NCBI RefSeq assembly: GCF_031628175.1
Contig: NZ_JAVLVT010000003.1
Location: 434,001 to 498,000 of the forward strand
From: Lipingzhangella_A rawalii
GTDB lineage: Bacteria; Actinomycetota; Actinomycetes; Streptosporangiales; Streptosporangiaceae
Direction of reading: 5' to 3'
DNA: 64,000 nucleotides
Shown piece after piece: positions 1 through 9,288 of the stretch. Below the pieces are notes generated by a model. It worked only from the letters and a program-made list of their open reading frames with translations, had not been told where the DNA came from and searched no databases. Each line of letters opens with the position of its first letter. Position 1 is the first letter of the stretch. The position numbers were made by a program, and so were the translations under genes.

Positions 1-2
1 CA

Positions 3-920
3 CGGGGACGGGGGGCACTCTTCAATGTGCGCACGGAACGGGCCCTGCGCCGGTATCTGAGTGCCACCGACGCCGACGTCGTCATCGGAACCCGTCCCGG
101 GTTGAACCTGTTGCTGGCGCGCTGGGCGCCCCGTTCGGTGCTGCGGATCGGACAGGAGCACGTGCACTTCTCCCACCACTCCGGGGACACGCGTGGCGCG
201 ATCCAGCGCTGGTATCCGCGGCTGGACGGCCTGACCGTGCTGACCGAAGCCGACCGGCGCGACTACGCGGCGGCCCTGCGGCCCGAGTCGGGGTGGCTCA
301 CCACGATGCCGAACCCGCTGCCACCGGGCGACTATCCCCGATCCCGCCTGGAGAACCCGATCGTGGGGGCGGTGAGCCGGATCACTCCGATCAAGCAGTT
401 TCCGAAGCTCCTGGAAGCGTTCGGAAAGGCCACCCGGGATCGTCCGGACTGGCAGCTGCGCATCTACGGGCGCGGCCAGAGCCTTCCCCAGGTGCGCCGC
501 GCGATCCTCGACCTCGGCTTGCACAACCAGGTGGCGCTGATGGGGCCCACCGCGGATGTCTTTGGCGAGCTCGCCAAATGTTCCGTCGTCGGGGTCAGTT
601 CGCGTGCCGAGGGGTTTGGTATGAGCATCGTTGAGGCGTTCGCGGTGGGCGTTCCGGTGGTGAGCTTCGACTGTCCGCACGGGCCGGCAGAGATCATCAC
701 CCACGATCACAACGGCCTGCTCGTTGCCAACCAGGATGTCTCCGCCCTCGCGGCAGGGCTGGCCCAGCTCATGGAGAACACGGAGCGACGGCGGCGGATG
801 GGGGCCGCTGCGCGTGCCACCTCTGTTCACTACAGCCCGGATGTCATCGCCGACCGTTGGGATGCCTACCTACGGCAACGGATCACGGCACGCCATGGCC
901 AGCTGCGGGTGTCGTCCTGA
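3..920 (+). CDS. GT4-family glycosyltransferase, 5' end cut by window edge
   Basis: The reading frame is open to the left edge of the window, so the N-terminal Rossmann domain is missing. A GTG at 27 could be mistaken for the start, but the family is normally about 400 residues and the frame continues upstream without a stop. The visible part is the C-terminal GT-B half. It has the linker VGAVSRITPIKQFPKLLEAF (acceptor/donor domain junction) and the EX7E retaining motif in SRAEGFGMSIVEAF, followed by GVPVVSFDCPHGPAEII, which contacts the nucleotide-sugar donor. These are the marks of family GT4. The phrase DCPHGPAEII is common in actinobacterial GT4 proteins that add hexoses to cell-wall or teichoic-type polymers. 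The exact substrate cannot be read from the sequence. No signal peptide or membrane segment is seen, so it probably acts at the cytoplasmic face. Confidence 0.85.
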   Translation, partial: RGRGALFNVRTERALRRYLSATDADVVIGTRPGLNLLLARWAPRSVLRIGQEHVHFSHHSGDTRGAIQRWYPRLDGLTVLTEADRRDYAAALRPESGWLTTMPNPLPPGDYPRSRLENPIVGAVSRITPIKQFPKLLEAFGKATRDRPDWQLRIYGRGQSLPQVRRAILDLGLHNQVALMGPTADVFGELAKCSVVGVSSRAEGFGMSIVEAFAVGVPVVSFDCPHGPAEIITHDHNGLLVANQDVSALAAGLAQLMENTERRRRMGAAARATSVHYSPDVIADRWDAYLRQRITARHGQLRVSS

Positions 921-941
921 GACGGTTCGGGCGGCACCGTC
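921..941 (+). terminator. Possible terminator hairpin after the GT4 gene
   Basis: Arms GACGGT and ACCGTC enclose a 9-nt loop and begin immediately after the stop codon. There is no T-tract. The stem is only 6 bp, so the call is weak. Confidence 0.3.
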
Positions 942-1054
942 CGGGCCACGCGCCCGGGTGGGTGCTGCGCTGGGGCGGGCGTCGGTCGGGGTGACCTTCG
1001 CCTCGCTCGTCGTCGATGTGGGTGGGCGATACCCGTGCGGGCGGCCACGCCTCG

Positions 1055-1060
1055 TATCGT
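1055..1060 (+). promoter_or_regulatory. -10-like element for a leaderless fbiC transcript
   Basis: TATCGT lies exactly 7 nt before the ATG at 1068, and no Shine-Dalgarno sequence precedes that ATG. This spacing would place the transcription start on the A of the start codon. No convincing -35 is visible. Confidence 0.4.
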
Positions 1061-1067
1061 GCGGGAT

Positions 1068-3686
1068 ATGAGTTCGGATCGCGATGTGGATCACCCGCCC
1101 GAGGCCACTCCTGCCGGGATGCGCCGTGCCCTGGCTCGAGCCCGGGACGGCAAGACTCTGGACGAGAGTGAGGCCGTCACCCTGCTCCAGGCACGCGGGC
1201 AGGATCTGGACACCCTCCTGGGCCATGCCGCACGGGTGCGGGACGCAGGGCTGGACGGGGTCGGGCGCAGCGGCGTCGTCACCTACAGTCGCAAGGTGTT
1301 TCTGCCTGTGACCAGGCTGTGCCGGGACCGCTGCCACTACTGCACCTTCGCCACCGTCCCGGGCAAGGTGGAGGCCCCGTTCCTGGAGCCGGACGAGCTC
1401 GTGGCGATCGCCCGTCGCGGCGCAGAGCTCGGCTGCAAGGAGGCCCTGTTCACCTTGGGGGACCGGCCGGAGGACCGCTGGGACGTGGCGCGGGAATGGC
1501 TGGAAGAGCGAGGCTATGCGGACACCCTGTCCTATGTGCGGGCTGTGGCGATTCAGGTCCTGGAGCAGACCGGATTGCTGCCCCATCTGAATCCGGGCGT
1601 GTTGACCTGGTCCGACTTCCAGCGGCTCAAGCCGGTCGCGCCGTCCATGGGCATGATGTTGGAGACCACCTCCGAGCGTCTGTTCACCGAGCGCGGCCAG
1701 CCCCACTTCGGCAGTCCGGACAAGGACCCGGCCGTGCGTCTGCGTGTGCTGGAGGACGCCGGCCGGTCCAGCGTGCCGTTCACCACCGGCCTGTTGCTGG
1801 GTATCGGGGAGAGCCTGGCCGAACGGGTGGACACCATCCTCGCGATTCGGCGCGCGTCCCGGGCGCACGGCGCGATCCAGGAGGTGATCGTGCAGAACTT
1901 CCGTGCCAAGCCGGACACGGCCATGATGCACCGTCCCGATGCCGAACTGGAGGATCTGGCCGCGACCATCGCGGTCACACGCCTGCTGCTGGGGCCCCGG
2001 GCCCGCATCCAAGCTCCGCCCAACCTCATCGGTTCCGAGTACGACCTCATGCTGCGTGCGGGCATCGACGACTGGGGTGGGGTGTCCCCGCTGACCCCCG
2101 ACCACGTGAATCCCGAGCGTCCGTGGCCCCAGCTGGACGAGCTGGCAGCACGAACGGAGGCCGGAGGGTACCGTCTGGCCGAGCGACTGACGATCTATCC
2201 CGAGTACGCCCGCCTCGGCGAGCCCTGGCTGGACCCACGGCTGTCCGAACACGTCTCGGCACTGCTGGACCCCGAGACCGGGCTGGCACGGCCAGACGTC
2301 GTGCCCGAGGGGCGCCCCTGGCAGGAGCCGGAGGGCCTGGCCGCTGGTGGGCGCACCGATCTGCACACCGACATCGACAGTGCCGGCCGGAGTGGCGACC
2401 GCCGCAGTGACTTCGACGTGGTTTACGGCGACTGGTCCGAGCTGGCGGAGCGCGCCGCGTCCACCGGGGCTTCCGGGGCGGGAGCCGCGCAACGGTTCGA
2501 CCCGGATATCCGTGCCGCCCTGCGGCAGGCCGAAGCGGATCCGGCCGGGCTTACCGATCGGGAGGCCCTCGCCCTCCTGCACGCCGACGGGCCAGAGCTG
2601 GAGGAACTGACCGATCTCGCCGATCGGGTGCGGCGGGACACCGTCGGTGACGAGGTGACCTACGTCGTCACCCGCAATATCAATTTCACCAACGTCTGCT
2701 ACACCGGTTGCCGGTTCTGCGCCTTCGCGCAGCGGCGCACCGACGCCGACGCCTACACCCTCTCCCTGGACCAGGTGGCCGACCGGGCCGTGGAGGCGTG
2801 GGAGGCCGGAGCCACCGAGGTGTGTATGCAGGGCGGTATCCATCCCGACCTGCCGGGAACGGCCTATTTCGATCTGGTGCGTGCGGTGCGTGCGCGCGTT
2901 CCTGACCTGCACGTGCACGCGTTCAGTCCGATGGAGGTGGTCAACGGGGCCGCCCGCACCAACCTGTCGGTGCGGGACTGGCTGACCCAGGCTCGCGAGG
3001 CGGGGCTGGGCTCTCTTCCGGGAACGGCCGCCGAGATCCTCGACGATGATGTGCGGTGGGTGTTGACCAAGGGCAAGTTGCCCGCCAGCGACTGGATCGA
3101 GGTGGTCACCACCGCCCACGAGCTGGGTCTGCCCACCACGTCAACCATGATGTACGGCCATGTGGACTCCCCGGAACACTGGGTGGCACACATTCGGCTG
3201 TTGGGCCGGTTGCAGGACCAGGCGCGCGAACGCACCGGCCGGGACGGCTTCACCGAGTTCGTGCTCCTGCCGTTCGTGCACACCAACGCCCCGATCTACC
3301 TGGCCGGGCTCGCGCGGACCGGCCCCACCCTGCGGGAGAACCGGGCCGTGCACGCCTTGGCGCGGCTGTTGCTACACGGGCGGATCGACAACATCCAGTG
3401 CTCCTGGGTCAAACTGGCCGAGGACACCTGCCGCCAGCTCCTCGCGGGCGGGGTGAACGACGTGGGGGGAACCCTGATGGAGGAGACCATCAGCCGCATG
3501 GCCGGCTCCGAGTCCGGGTCGTTCAAGACGGTCAGTGACATCCGGGCACTCGTGGAGCCGACCGGGCGACCGTTGCGGCAACGCGACACCTGCTACGGGG
3601 AGGTTTCTGCCGAGCGCCAGGCCGCGGCGGTGGCCAGCGACGGGGTCGCCGCGAGTGTGCGGCGTCCACAGCTGCCCGTGGTGTGA
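1068..3686 (+). CDS. fbiC: FbiC, FO synthase (CofG-CofH fusion)
   Basis: This 872-residue protein joins two radical-SAM enzymes that together make 7,8-didemethyl-8-hydroxy-5-deazariboflavin (FO), the chromophore of coenzyme F420, from tyrosine and 5-amino-6-ribitylamino-uracil. Two CxxxCxxC iron-sulfur motifs are visible: C85/C89/C92 (CRDRCHYC) in the CofG-like N half and C544/C548/C551 (CYTGCRFC) in the CofH-like C half. The length fits the actinobacterial fusion (about 850 residues). An in-frame GTG lies 33 nt upstream, but the ATG at 1068 fits better because a TATCGT box sits 7 nt before it, suggesting a leaderless message. The FO product feeds FbiA/FbiB, encoded 2-4 kb downstream on the other strand. 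The enzyme is cytosolic. Identity is very secure. Confidence 0.97.
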   Translation: MSSDRDVDHPPEATPAGMRRALARARDGKTLDESEAVTLLQARGQDLDTLLGHAARVRDAGLDGVGRSGVVTYSRKVFLPVTRLCRDRCHYCTFATVPGKVEAPFLEPDELVAIARRGAELGCKEALFTLGDRPEDRWDVAREWLEERGYADTLSYVRAVAIQVLEQTGLLPHLNPGVLTWSDFQRLKPVAPSMGMMLETTSERLFTERGQPHFGSPDKDPAVRLRVLEDAGRSSVPFTTGLLLGIGESLAERVDTILAIRRASRAHGAIQEVIVQNFRAKPDTAMMHRPDAELEDLAATIAVTRLLLGPRARIQAPPNLIGSEYDLMLRAGIDDWGGVSPLTPDHVNPERPWPQLDELAARTEAGGYRLAERLTIYPEYARLGEPWLDPRLSEHVSALLDPETGLARPDVVPEGRPWQEPEGLAAGGRTDLHTDIDSAGRSGDRRSDFDVVYGDWSELAERAASTGASGAGAAQRFDPDIRAALRQAEADPAGLTDREALALLHADGPELEELTDLADRVRRDTVGDEVTYVVTRNINFTNVCYTGCRFCAFAQRRTDADAYTLSLDQVADRAVEAWEAGATEVCMQGGIHPDLPGTAYFDLVRAVRARVPDLHVHAFSPMEVVNGAARTNLSVRDWLTQAREAGLGSLPGTAAEILDDDVRWVLTKGKLPASDWIEVVTTAHELGLPTTSTMMYGHVDSPEHWVAHIRLLGRLQDQARERTGRDGFTEFVLLPFVHTNAPIYLAGLARTGPTLRENRAVHALARLLLHGRIDNIQCSWVKLAEDTCRQLLAGGVNDVGGTLMEETISRMAGSESGSFKTVSDIRALVEPTGRPLRQRDTCYGEVSAERQAAAVASDGVAASVRRPQLPVV

Positions 3687-3807
3687 CGCCGCTGGTCGCA
3701 TCGCCTGCGCCGGGTGGGCAGACCGCCGGGGCCGGCTGGTTCGGAGGGCTCTCCACGGAGATCACCCCGCCGTGCGGCCGGTCCCCGTGGAGCACGACGT
3801 CCGCTGG

Positions 3808-5409
3808 TCACCGTGCTGGCAGGTGCGGTTCCGTCAGGTCCAGCTCCCGGCGTAGCGCCTGGAACATCTCGTGCCCGATCTCTCCGTCGTCGTAGAGGCG
3901 GGACAGCGCCTCCCGTTCCGCGCGGGTGATCTCGTTGCGGAGGAACACCGTGCCGTGCCGCGTCGGCGGCACCTCGGTGCCGGACGTCTCGTCCGAGCCG
4001 GGCTGGATCGTGGCCAGCCGCGCCTGGGCCTGACGCACCCGCAGGGCGTGCAGTTCGCGGTAGGTCTGCGCGGCTGGCGCATCCACCCGCTCGTCCGCTG
4101 TCAGTTCGTCGATGCGCGCCAGGGCCGCACGCCCCATCGCCAGCTGGGCCCGCGCGAGCTCCTCGCGGGAGTCGTCGGCGCTGGTCATACCGAGCCAGCG
4201 CAGCAGGGGCGCCAGGGTCATTCCCTGACCCACCAGGGTGGTCAGCACGACGGTTCCGGCGAGGAACAGTAGCACGGGTCGGTCCGGGAACGGCTCGCCG
4301 TCCAGCGTCAGCGGCAGCGACATCGCGATAGCCAGGGAGATTGCACCGCGGGGGCCACTCCAGCCCACCACCAGGCGCTCCGCCGGCGTTCCCGGGTCCC
4401 AGCCGAGACGGCCCGGCAAGTACCGCGTCAACGGTGCCACCACCAGTTGCCACACCAGACGCACCCCCACGACGGTGAGGACCACGAGTGTCGCGGTCCA
4501 CAGCAGCGCCGCCGGGGAACGCTCCGGCAGGATCTCGAACACCTCGTGCAGCTGTAGCCCCAGCAGGACGAACAGGACCGATTCCAGGAGCGCGACCACC
4601 CCGTGCCAGATGGTGCGCCCCGTGGCGCGAACCCGAGCCGGCAGCAACCCTTCGCCGCGCGTGCCCAGGTAGAATCCGGCGACCACGGCCGCCAGCACCC
4701 CGGAGAAGCCCGCCTGTTCGGCGGGAATGTAGGCGAGGAACGGGGTCAGCAGGGAGATCACCAACTGGGTGTTGCCGTCCCGTACCCGGGCCCGTGCGGC
4801 GGCGATCACCAGGGCACAGACGAGGCCGTACACCAGGCCTCCGGCCACCACCCACACCAGCTCACCCACCCCGTCGGCGAAGCCGACGGGCTGCACCATC
4901 GCCGACACGGCCAGGCCGAACAGGGTTAGCGCCACACCGTCGTTGATCAGACTCTCGCCCTCCAGCAGGGTCACGATGCGGCGGGGCGCCCCCACCCGTT
5001 TCAGAACGGCCGACGCCGCGACCGTGTCGGTCGGGGCCACCGCCGCACCCAGGGCGATCGCGGCCGGCCAGGTCACGTCCGGAAGCACCAGGTAGGTGAT
5101 GCCGGCGATCGCGAAGGCGGTGACCAGGGTGGTGACCACGGCGAGTGCCACGATCGGGCGTGCCTCGGCACGCAGCTCCCGGGGGGCGGAGAAGAACGCG
5201 GAGCTGAAGACCAGGGGAGGAAGGAATACGAGCAGGACCACCTGCGGGGGCACCTCGACCTCCGGCAGCCCGGGCACGTATCCCACCGCGAGACCGAGGA
5301 GCACCAGCACGATCGCGTCCGGGATACGCACACGCCCCGCGAGGAGGCGGCCGGCCAGCACGAGGAGGACGATCCCGAACCCCACCAGGATGTGGTTCTC
5401 CGCGGACAC
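3808..5409 (-). CDS. CPA1-family Na+/H+ antiporter
   Basis: This 533-residue polytopic membrane protein should exchange Na+ (or K+) for H+ across the cytoplasmic membrane. About 12 hydrophobic segments fill residues 1-400. The CPA1 signatures are present: GAAVAPTDTVAASAV, the ion-site motif EGESLINDGVALTLF with the Asn-Asp pair, and GWSGPRGAISLAIAM with its conserved Arg. A hydrophilic tail of about 120 residues follows, rich in Arg and Glu and probably helical, a common place for regulation in this family. The frame extends further upstream, but the GTG at 5409 is chosen because GGGAGGAACA lies directly before it and hydrophobic helix 1 starts right after. It is transcribed away from fbiB and sits between fbiC and fbiBA with no obvious functional link. 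Confidence 0.92.
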   Translation of the reverse strand: MSAENHILVGFGIVLLVLAGRLLAGRVRIPDAIVLVLLGLAVGYVPGLPEVEVPPQVVLLVFLPPLVFSSAFFSAPRELRAEARPIVALAVVTTLVTAFAIAGITYLVLPDVTWPAAIALGAAVAPTDTVAASAVLKRVGAPRRIVTLLEGESLINDGVALTLFGLAVSAMVQPVGFADGVGELVWVVAGGLVYGLVCALVIAAARARVRDGNTQLVISLLTPFLAYIPAEQAGFSGVLAAVVAGFYLGTRGEGLLPARVRATGRTIWHGVVALLESVLFVLLGLQLHEVFEILPERSPAALLWTATLVVLTVVGVRLVWQLVVAPLTRYLPGRLGWDPGTPAERLVVGWSGPRGAISLAIAMSLPLTLDGEPFPDRPVLLFLAGTVVLTTLVGQGMTLAPLLRWLGMTSADDSREELARAQLAMGRAALARIDELTADERVDAPAAQTYRELHALRVRQAQARLATIQPGSDETSGTEVPPTRHGTVFLRNEITRAEREALSRLYDDGEIGHEMFQALRRELDLTEPHLPAR

Positions 5410-5603
5410 TGTTCCTCCCCGCCTCCTCGCCTCCTCTCTGCGTATCCAGCCTGGCAGCGTCAGCGGCCGGAGGGTGGGAGGAACACGGCGAAGCGGGGGC
5501 ACCGCATACCACCGTGTGCCCTTGGACGGGGAGCGAGCGTTGCCGAAGCGCAGCACCACCCACCACGTGCCCCCGAGCTTGGCCAGTGTAAGTCCGGACC
5601 AGC

Positions 5604-6896
5604 TCAGCGCACCGTGAGAAAGGCCTCAGTATCCCGCGGGGCGCGTTCCGGGGGTGGTGTCGCGGGGTGGCCCACAGCCACGGCTCCCATTGGTTCCCAC
5701 CCGGGGTCCAAATCGAGCTGCGCGCGCACCACCTCCGGGCAGAACATGGTTGAGGATACCCACGCCGATCCCAGGCCCTCCATGGTTAGGCCGACCAGAA
5801 GATTCTGCACTCCCGCTCCCATCGCCACCAGGAACATGGAGCGCTCCGCCGTAGCCCGGCGGGCGTCGGGATAGGTGTGGGCTCCGTCGGCGACGAGGCA
5901 GGGAACCACCAGGTAGGGGGCGTTTCGCAGCACCTGGCCCCGGCGCGTCCGGCGGGTGATCGCCTCGGAACTGAACCCGTCCGCCCGGAGGTCCGCGATC
6001 CAGGCGTCCAGCATGGCGTCCAGTAGTTTCTGCCGCCGCTCCGGGCTCTCCACCAGCACGAACCGCCAGGGCGTGGTGTGGTGGGGTGCGGGGGCCGTCA
6101 CCGCGGTCGCCACGGCGCGGCGTACCGCAGCGGGGTCGACCGGGGCGTTGCTGAACTCGCGGATGGTGCGCCGCGCGCCGACCACGTCCCTGGAGCCGTA
6201 CCGGAACATGTCCTCGTCGGCGGGCCGGATCAGGGCGCGCGCTCCGTCGCCGTCCGCCTCGGTGACGAGGTGGTTCAGCCCCTCCACCACGGCGACGGGG
6301 GTTCCGGCTGCCTTTCCCTTGACGAGGTCGCCGGCCGCGGCCACCTCGTCGGCCACGGCACGAAGGGTGACCTCCAGAGTGTTGCCGTACCCGTCCCGGG
6401 TGCCGCGTAGGTCCTGTACCGCCTCCAAGCCGGCCGCGCCGAGGGCGACGTCGGTCTGCCCCGTGCGCCAGGGACGTCCGAAGGTGTCAGTGATGACGAT
6501 CGCCGGCCGGGATCCACAGTGGTGTGCGATGCCCGCGCGTAGGTGCCGTGCACTCGCGTCGGGATCCTCCGGAAGGAGTAGGGCGTGATCGGGGGGGACG
6601 TTGGAGGTGTCGACTCCCGCCGCCGCCATCACGTAGCCGTGCCGGGTCTGCACGATCCGCCCCCCGGAGGGCAGCCGCGCCACGACGCGCTCCGTCTCCC
6701 GGTCAATGGCACTGTCCCGGTCCACGCGGACCAGGCGCCCCTCGGACTTGCTCACCACTTTCGACGCCACCACGAGCACGTCTCCGTCGCGGGGCTGGGC
6801 GTGGGTGGCCAGCAGCGCGGCCAGGTCGTCTCCGTGCCGGACCTCGGGGAGCCCGGAGACGGCACGGAGGCGGAGCTGGTCGGCGGATTCGCTCAC
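5604..6896 (-). CDS. fbiB: FbiB, coenzyme F420:L-glutamate ligase / dehydro-F420 reductase
   Basis: FbiB is a two-domain enzyme of 430 residues. The N-terminal half (to about residue 245) is the CofE-like gamma-glutamyl ligase, recognisable in DGDVLVVASKVVSKSEGR, TRHGYVMAAAGVDTSNVP and ITDTFGRPWRTGQTDVALG. The C-terminal half (from about 250) is a nitroreductase-fold FMN domain starting with RRTIREFSNAPVD, known in actinobacteria to reduce dehydro-F420-0 and aid glutamate chain growth. The GTG start overlaps the fbiA stop in a GTGA, so the two genes are translationally coupled. The product adds the polyglutamate tail to F420-0. Length and order match the canonical actinobacterial fbiAB operon. 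Confidence 0.97.
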   Translation of the reverse strand: MSESADQLRLRAVSGLPEVRHGDDLAALLATHAQPRDGDVLVVASKVVSKSEGRLVRVDRDSAIDRETERVVARLPSGGRIVQTRHGYVMAAAGVDTSNVPPDHALLLPEDPDASARHLRAGIAHHCGSRPAIVITDTFGRPWRTGQTDVALGAAGLEAVQDLRGTRDGYGNTLEVTLRAVADEVAAAGDLVKGKAAGTPVAVVEGLNHLVTEADGDGARALIRPADEDMFRYGSRDVVGARRTIREFSNAPVDPAAVRRAVATAVTAPAPHHTTPWRFVLVESPERRQKLLDAMLDAWIADLRADGFSSEAITRRTRRGQVLRNAPYLVVPCLVADGAHTYPDARRATAERSMFLVAMGAGVQNLLVGLTMEGLGSAWVSSTMFCPEVVRAQLDLDPGWEPMGAVAVGHPATPPPERAPRDTEAFLTVR

Positions 6897-7864
6897 CGAT
6901 TCTCCTTCTCCTTCTGTAGGTCCCAGGCCAGGTCGAGTGCTGCCTGGGCAATCTCGGCCGTGGTGGATGTGTCGTGCATGTACAGCGGTCGGGCGCGCAC
7001 GGTGGTGCCCGGGACCGTGTCCAGGACGCCGCGGTCGCTGTCATCGACCAGCCAGCCGTCTAACAGGTCGGGGCCGTAGTGTCGTGCCACCGCGGCGGCG
7101 CTGGTTTCGACCCCGATCGCGCGCAGGCACGCGTCGGCCATGCCACGCACCGGCGCGTTACCGATGATGGGGGAGACTCCCACCACAGTCTTCGGGAGCA
7201 GGGCCGAACGGATACCCGGGACGCTGAGAATGGAGCCGATGCTGACCACCGGGTTGGATGGGGGAAGCAGGATCACGTCCGCGGCCTCGATCGCCGCCAG
7301 GACTCCCGGTGCTGGTCGTGCCTCGTCGGCTCCGACGCTGCGGAATCCGTGGGCGGTGAGGCGTGCGCCGTGGCGAACCCACCATTCCTGGAAGTGCAGC
7401 TCCCGAGGTCCGGTGTCCGCACTGACCCGGACATGCGTTTCGACCGGGTCGTCGGTCATCGGGATCAGCTCCACACCGGGCTGCCACCGGGCACACAGGT
7501 GGGCGGTCACCGTGGACAGCGGTGTTCCCTCCGCCAGCATCCGGGTCCGCACGATGTGGGTTGCGAAATCTCGGTCGCCCAGAGTGAACCACTGGGGCTG
7601 TGCCCCGTAGGCGGCCAGCTCCTCGCGGACGGTGAAGGTTTCGGCGGCGCGCCCCCATCCCTGTTCCGTGTTGATGCCCCCGCCCAGGGTGTACATCACA
7701 GTGTCCAGATCCGGACACACGCGCAGCCCGAATAGGGTGATGTCGTCCCCGGTATTTCCGATTACGGTGATTTGGTCCCTGGTGGTACCTGTGGCCATGG
7801 CGGCCCGCAGTCCCTCGAGGAAGCGTGCGCCGCCGATCCCCCCGGCCAGTACGACTGTTCGCAT
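6893..7864 (-). CDS. fbiA: FbiA, (dehydro)phospholactate/phosphoenolpyruvyl transferase
   Basis: This 323-residue CofD-family enzyme transfers the phosphoenolpyruvyl (or 2-phospholactyl) group to FO, making (dehydro)F420-0. The N terminus carries the glycine-rich LAGGIGGARFLEGL motif. GNTGDDITLFGLRVCPDLDTVMYTL and LPPSNPVVSIGSILSVPGIR are typical CofD blocks. The frame is open for 53 codons further upstream, but MRTVVLAGG at 7864 is the standard N terminus. Upstream of that ATG there is no strong ribosome site, while CAGACT lies exactly 7 nt before it, so the message may be leaderless. It is the first gene of an fbiA-fbiB operon with a 4-nt overlap. The guanylyl donor enzyme (CofC/FbiD) is not in the window. 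Confidence 0.97.
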   Translation of the reverse strand: MRTVVLAGGIGGARFLEGLRAAMATGTTRDQITVIGNTGDDITLFGLRVCPDLDTVMYTLGGGINTEQGWGRAAETFTVREELAAYGAQPQWFTLGDRDFATHIVRTRMLAEGTPLSTVTAHLCARWQPGVELIPMTDDPVETHVRVSADTGPRELHFQEWWVRHGARLTAHGFRSVGADEARPAPGVLAAIEAADVILLPPSNPVVSIGSILSVPGIRSALLPKTVVGVSPIIGNAPVRGMADACLRAIGVETSAAAVARHYGPDLLDGWLVDDSDRGVLDTVPGTTVRARPLYMHDTSTTAEIAQAALDLAWDLQKEKENR

Positions 7865-8098
7865 GTGTCCAAGTCTGGCAGGCTGGACCTGTGGTTGCGC
7901 CGCGCCCTGTGGCGCATGCCTGCGGGTGGCGGGATCCCCCGGGGCGGCAAGCGAGGGTGTCCGAGGCTGGGAGCCGAGTGCACAGGCCGTCGTGCAGGGT
8001 GGGACACCTGGGGCGCGCCTCATGTGTTTCCCTAGACAACGTGACGATATGCCAGACTTCCTCCGACGTCATGGGGAAGTATGCGGAGGGAACTTCTC

Positions 8099-9256
8099 TT
8101 GAACAGTGAAGCCATCGAACGGCTGCGTGAGCCGGCCTCCTGGGTCCTGCTCGGTGTGGTGATTCTCAAGCAGCTCGCGGCCCTCATCTATATCGCCTCC
8201 CGCAATGATGTGGGGGCGGGCATCGGGGAGACGGTGTACTCCAGTGCCATGGTCTCCGCGCGGGAGGACACCTTCGGGCCGGTAACCGTGCTCCTGGTGG
8301 TGGTTGCTGTGGGGCTGATGGTGATGGCGCGGGAGAAGTCCCCGCGCACCCCGGTCGTGGCGTGGTTCGGGATCGTCCTTCTGGGGATCTCCGCGCTGTT
8401 TGGCCTGGTCACGTTGATCATGCACTTCGTTGCCTACGGCTCGGCGAATATGGGAACCGCGTTCAGTGGATTCTTCGTGAGCCTGGGGTACCTTGCGGTG
8501 GTCGTGGTCGCTGGCCTGGCGTTGATCTTCGCGACGATGAACCCGGCGCTGGTGCCCAAGAACACGCCACCGCAGCAGTCGATGCCGCAGCAACCGGCCT
8601 ACACCGGGGCGCAGCAGTCCTTCGCGCAGCAGCCCTACGGGCAGATGGATGCGTCCCAGACCGGAGCCTACGCTCAGCAGGGGTACGCGCAGCAGGGATA
8701 TGCGCAGCCGGATCCCACACAGACGGGTGGCTATGCCCAGCAGGGCTACACCCAGCAGGGGTACGCGCAGCAAGGGTACGCGCAGCAGGGGTACGCGCAG
8801 CCGGATCCCACACAGACGGGTGGCTATGCCCAGCAGGGCTACGCTCAGCAGGGGTACGCGCAGCAGGGGTATGCGCAGCCGGATCCCACACAGACGGGTG
8901 GCTATGCCCAGCAGGGCTACACCCAGCAGGGATATGGCCAGCAGGCGGCCTACCAGTATCCCTCGGGGGGGCAGCAGGCGGCCTACCAGGATCCGTCCGG
9001 CGGCCAGCAGGCGGCCTACCAGTATCCCTCCGGCGGCCAGCAGGCCGACTATGGACAGGGTGCGAGTTGGTCACAGCAGTCCTACGGGCAGTACCAGCCG
9101 GAGGCATACCAGGGCCAGTCCGGATACAACACCGCCGGGCAACCTGTGTACGGCTCCTACGCCACCGGGACCGGAGCCTCTGGTGAGGCCGCTGCCGAAG
9201 GACAGTCCACCACTGATTCTGGCGATCTGCCACAGGGCTGGTATCGGGATGAGTAA
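8099..9256 (+). CDS. Four-helix membrane protein with Q/G/Y-rich repeat tail
   Basis: I do not recognise a named family. Residues up to about 150 hold four hydrophobic helices (around WVLLGVVILKQLAALIYIAS, VTVLLVVVAVGLMVMA, FGIVLLGISALFGLVTLIM and LGYLAVVVVAGLALIF). The remaining 230 residues form a low-complexity tail built on QQGYA pentapeptides, GYAQPDPTQTGGYAQQGY blocks (three copies) and QQAAYQYPSGG blocks. Such a tail is probably disordered and cytoplasmic. The TTG at 8099 is chosen because GGAGGG stands 8 nt before it. An ATG at 8081 in the same frame, lacking a well-spaced ribosome site, would add six residues. The gene is divergent from fbiA and lies upstream of whiB. The function is unknown. 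Confidence 0.8.
   Translation: MNSEAIERLREPASWVLLGVVILKQLAALIYIASRNDVGAGIGETVYSSAMVSAREDTFGPVTVLLVVVAVGLMVMAREKSPRTPVVAWFGIVLLGISALFGLVTLIMHFVAYGSANMGTAFSGFFVSLGYLAVVVVAGLALIFATMNPALVPKNTPPQQSMPQQPAYTGAQQSFAQQPYGQMDASQTGAYAQQGYAQQGYAQPDPTQTGGYAQQGYTQQGYAQQGYAQQGYAQPDPTQTGGYAQQGYAQQGYAQQGYAQPDPTQTGGYAQQGYTQQGYGQQAAYQYPSGGQQAAYQDPSGGQQAAYQYPSGGQQADYGQGASWSQQSYGQYQPEAYQGQSGYNTAGQPVYGSYATGTGASGEAAAEGQSTTDSGDLPQGWYRDE
8702..8920 (+). repeat. Three near-identical 48-bp units inside the Q/G/Y-tail coding region
   Basis: Copies begin at 8702, 8795 and 8873. Each opens with gcgcagccggatcccacaca and ends in the codons for GYAQQGY. The spacings of 93 and 78 bp are multiples of three, so copy-number change keeps the frame. 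Between the copies run 15-bp units encoding QQGYA. Confidence 0.9.
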
Positions 9257-9288
9257 CCGGTAGCAACTCTGGCATAGGAGGACCAAAC

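Noticed and set aside
870..3119. 749-codon open frame antisense to fbiC
   Set aside because: It has shadow composition (Gly/Arg/His/Val-rich) with no family motif, and fbiC on the other strand is certain.
8640..8940. CRISPR array
   Set aside because: The repeats are in-frame coding units of different spacing inside one protein, without unique spacers of constant length.
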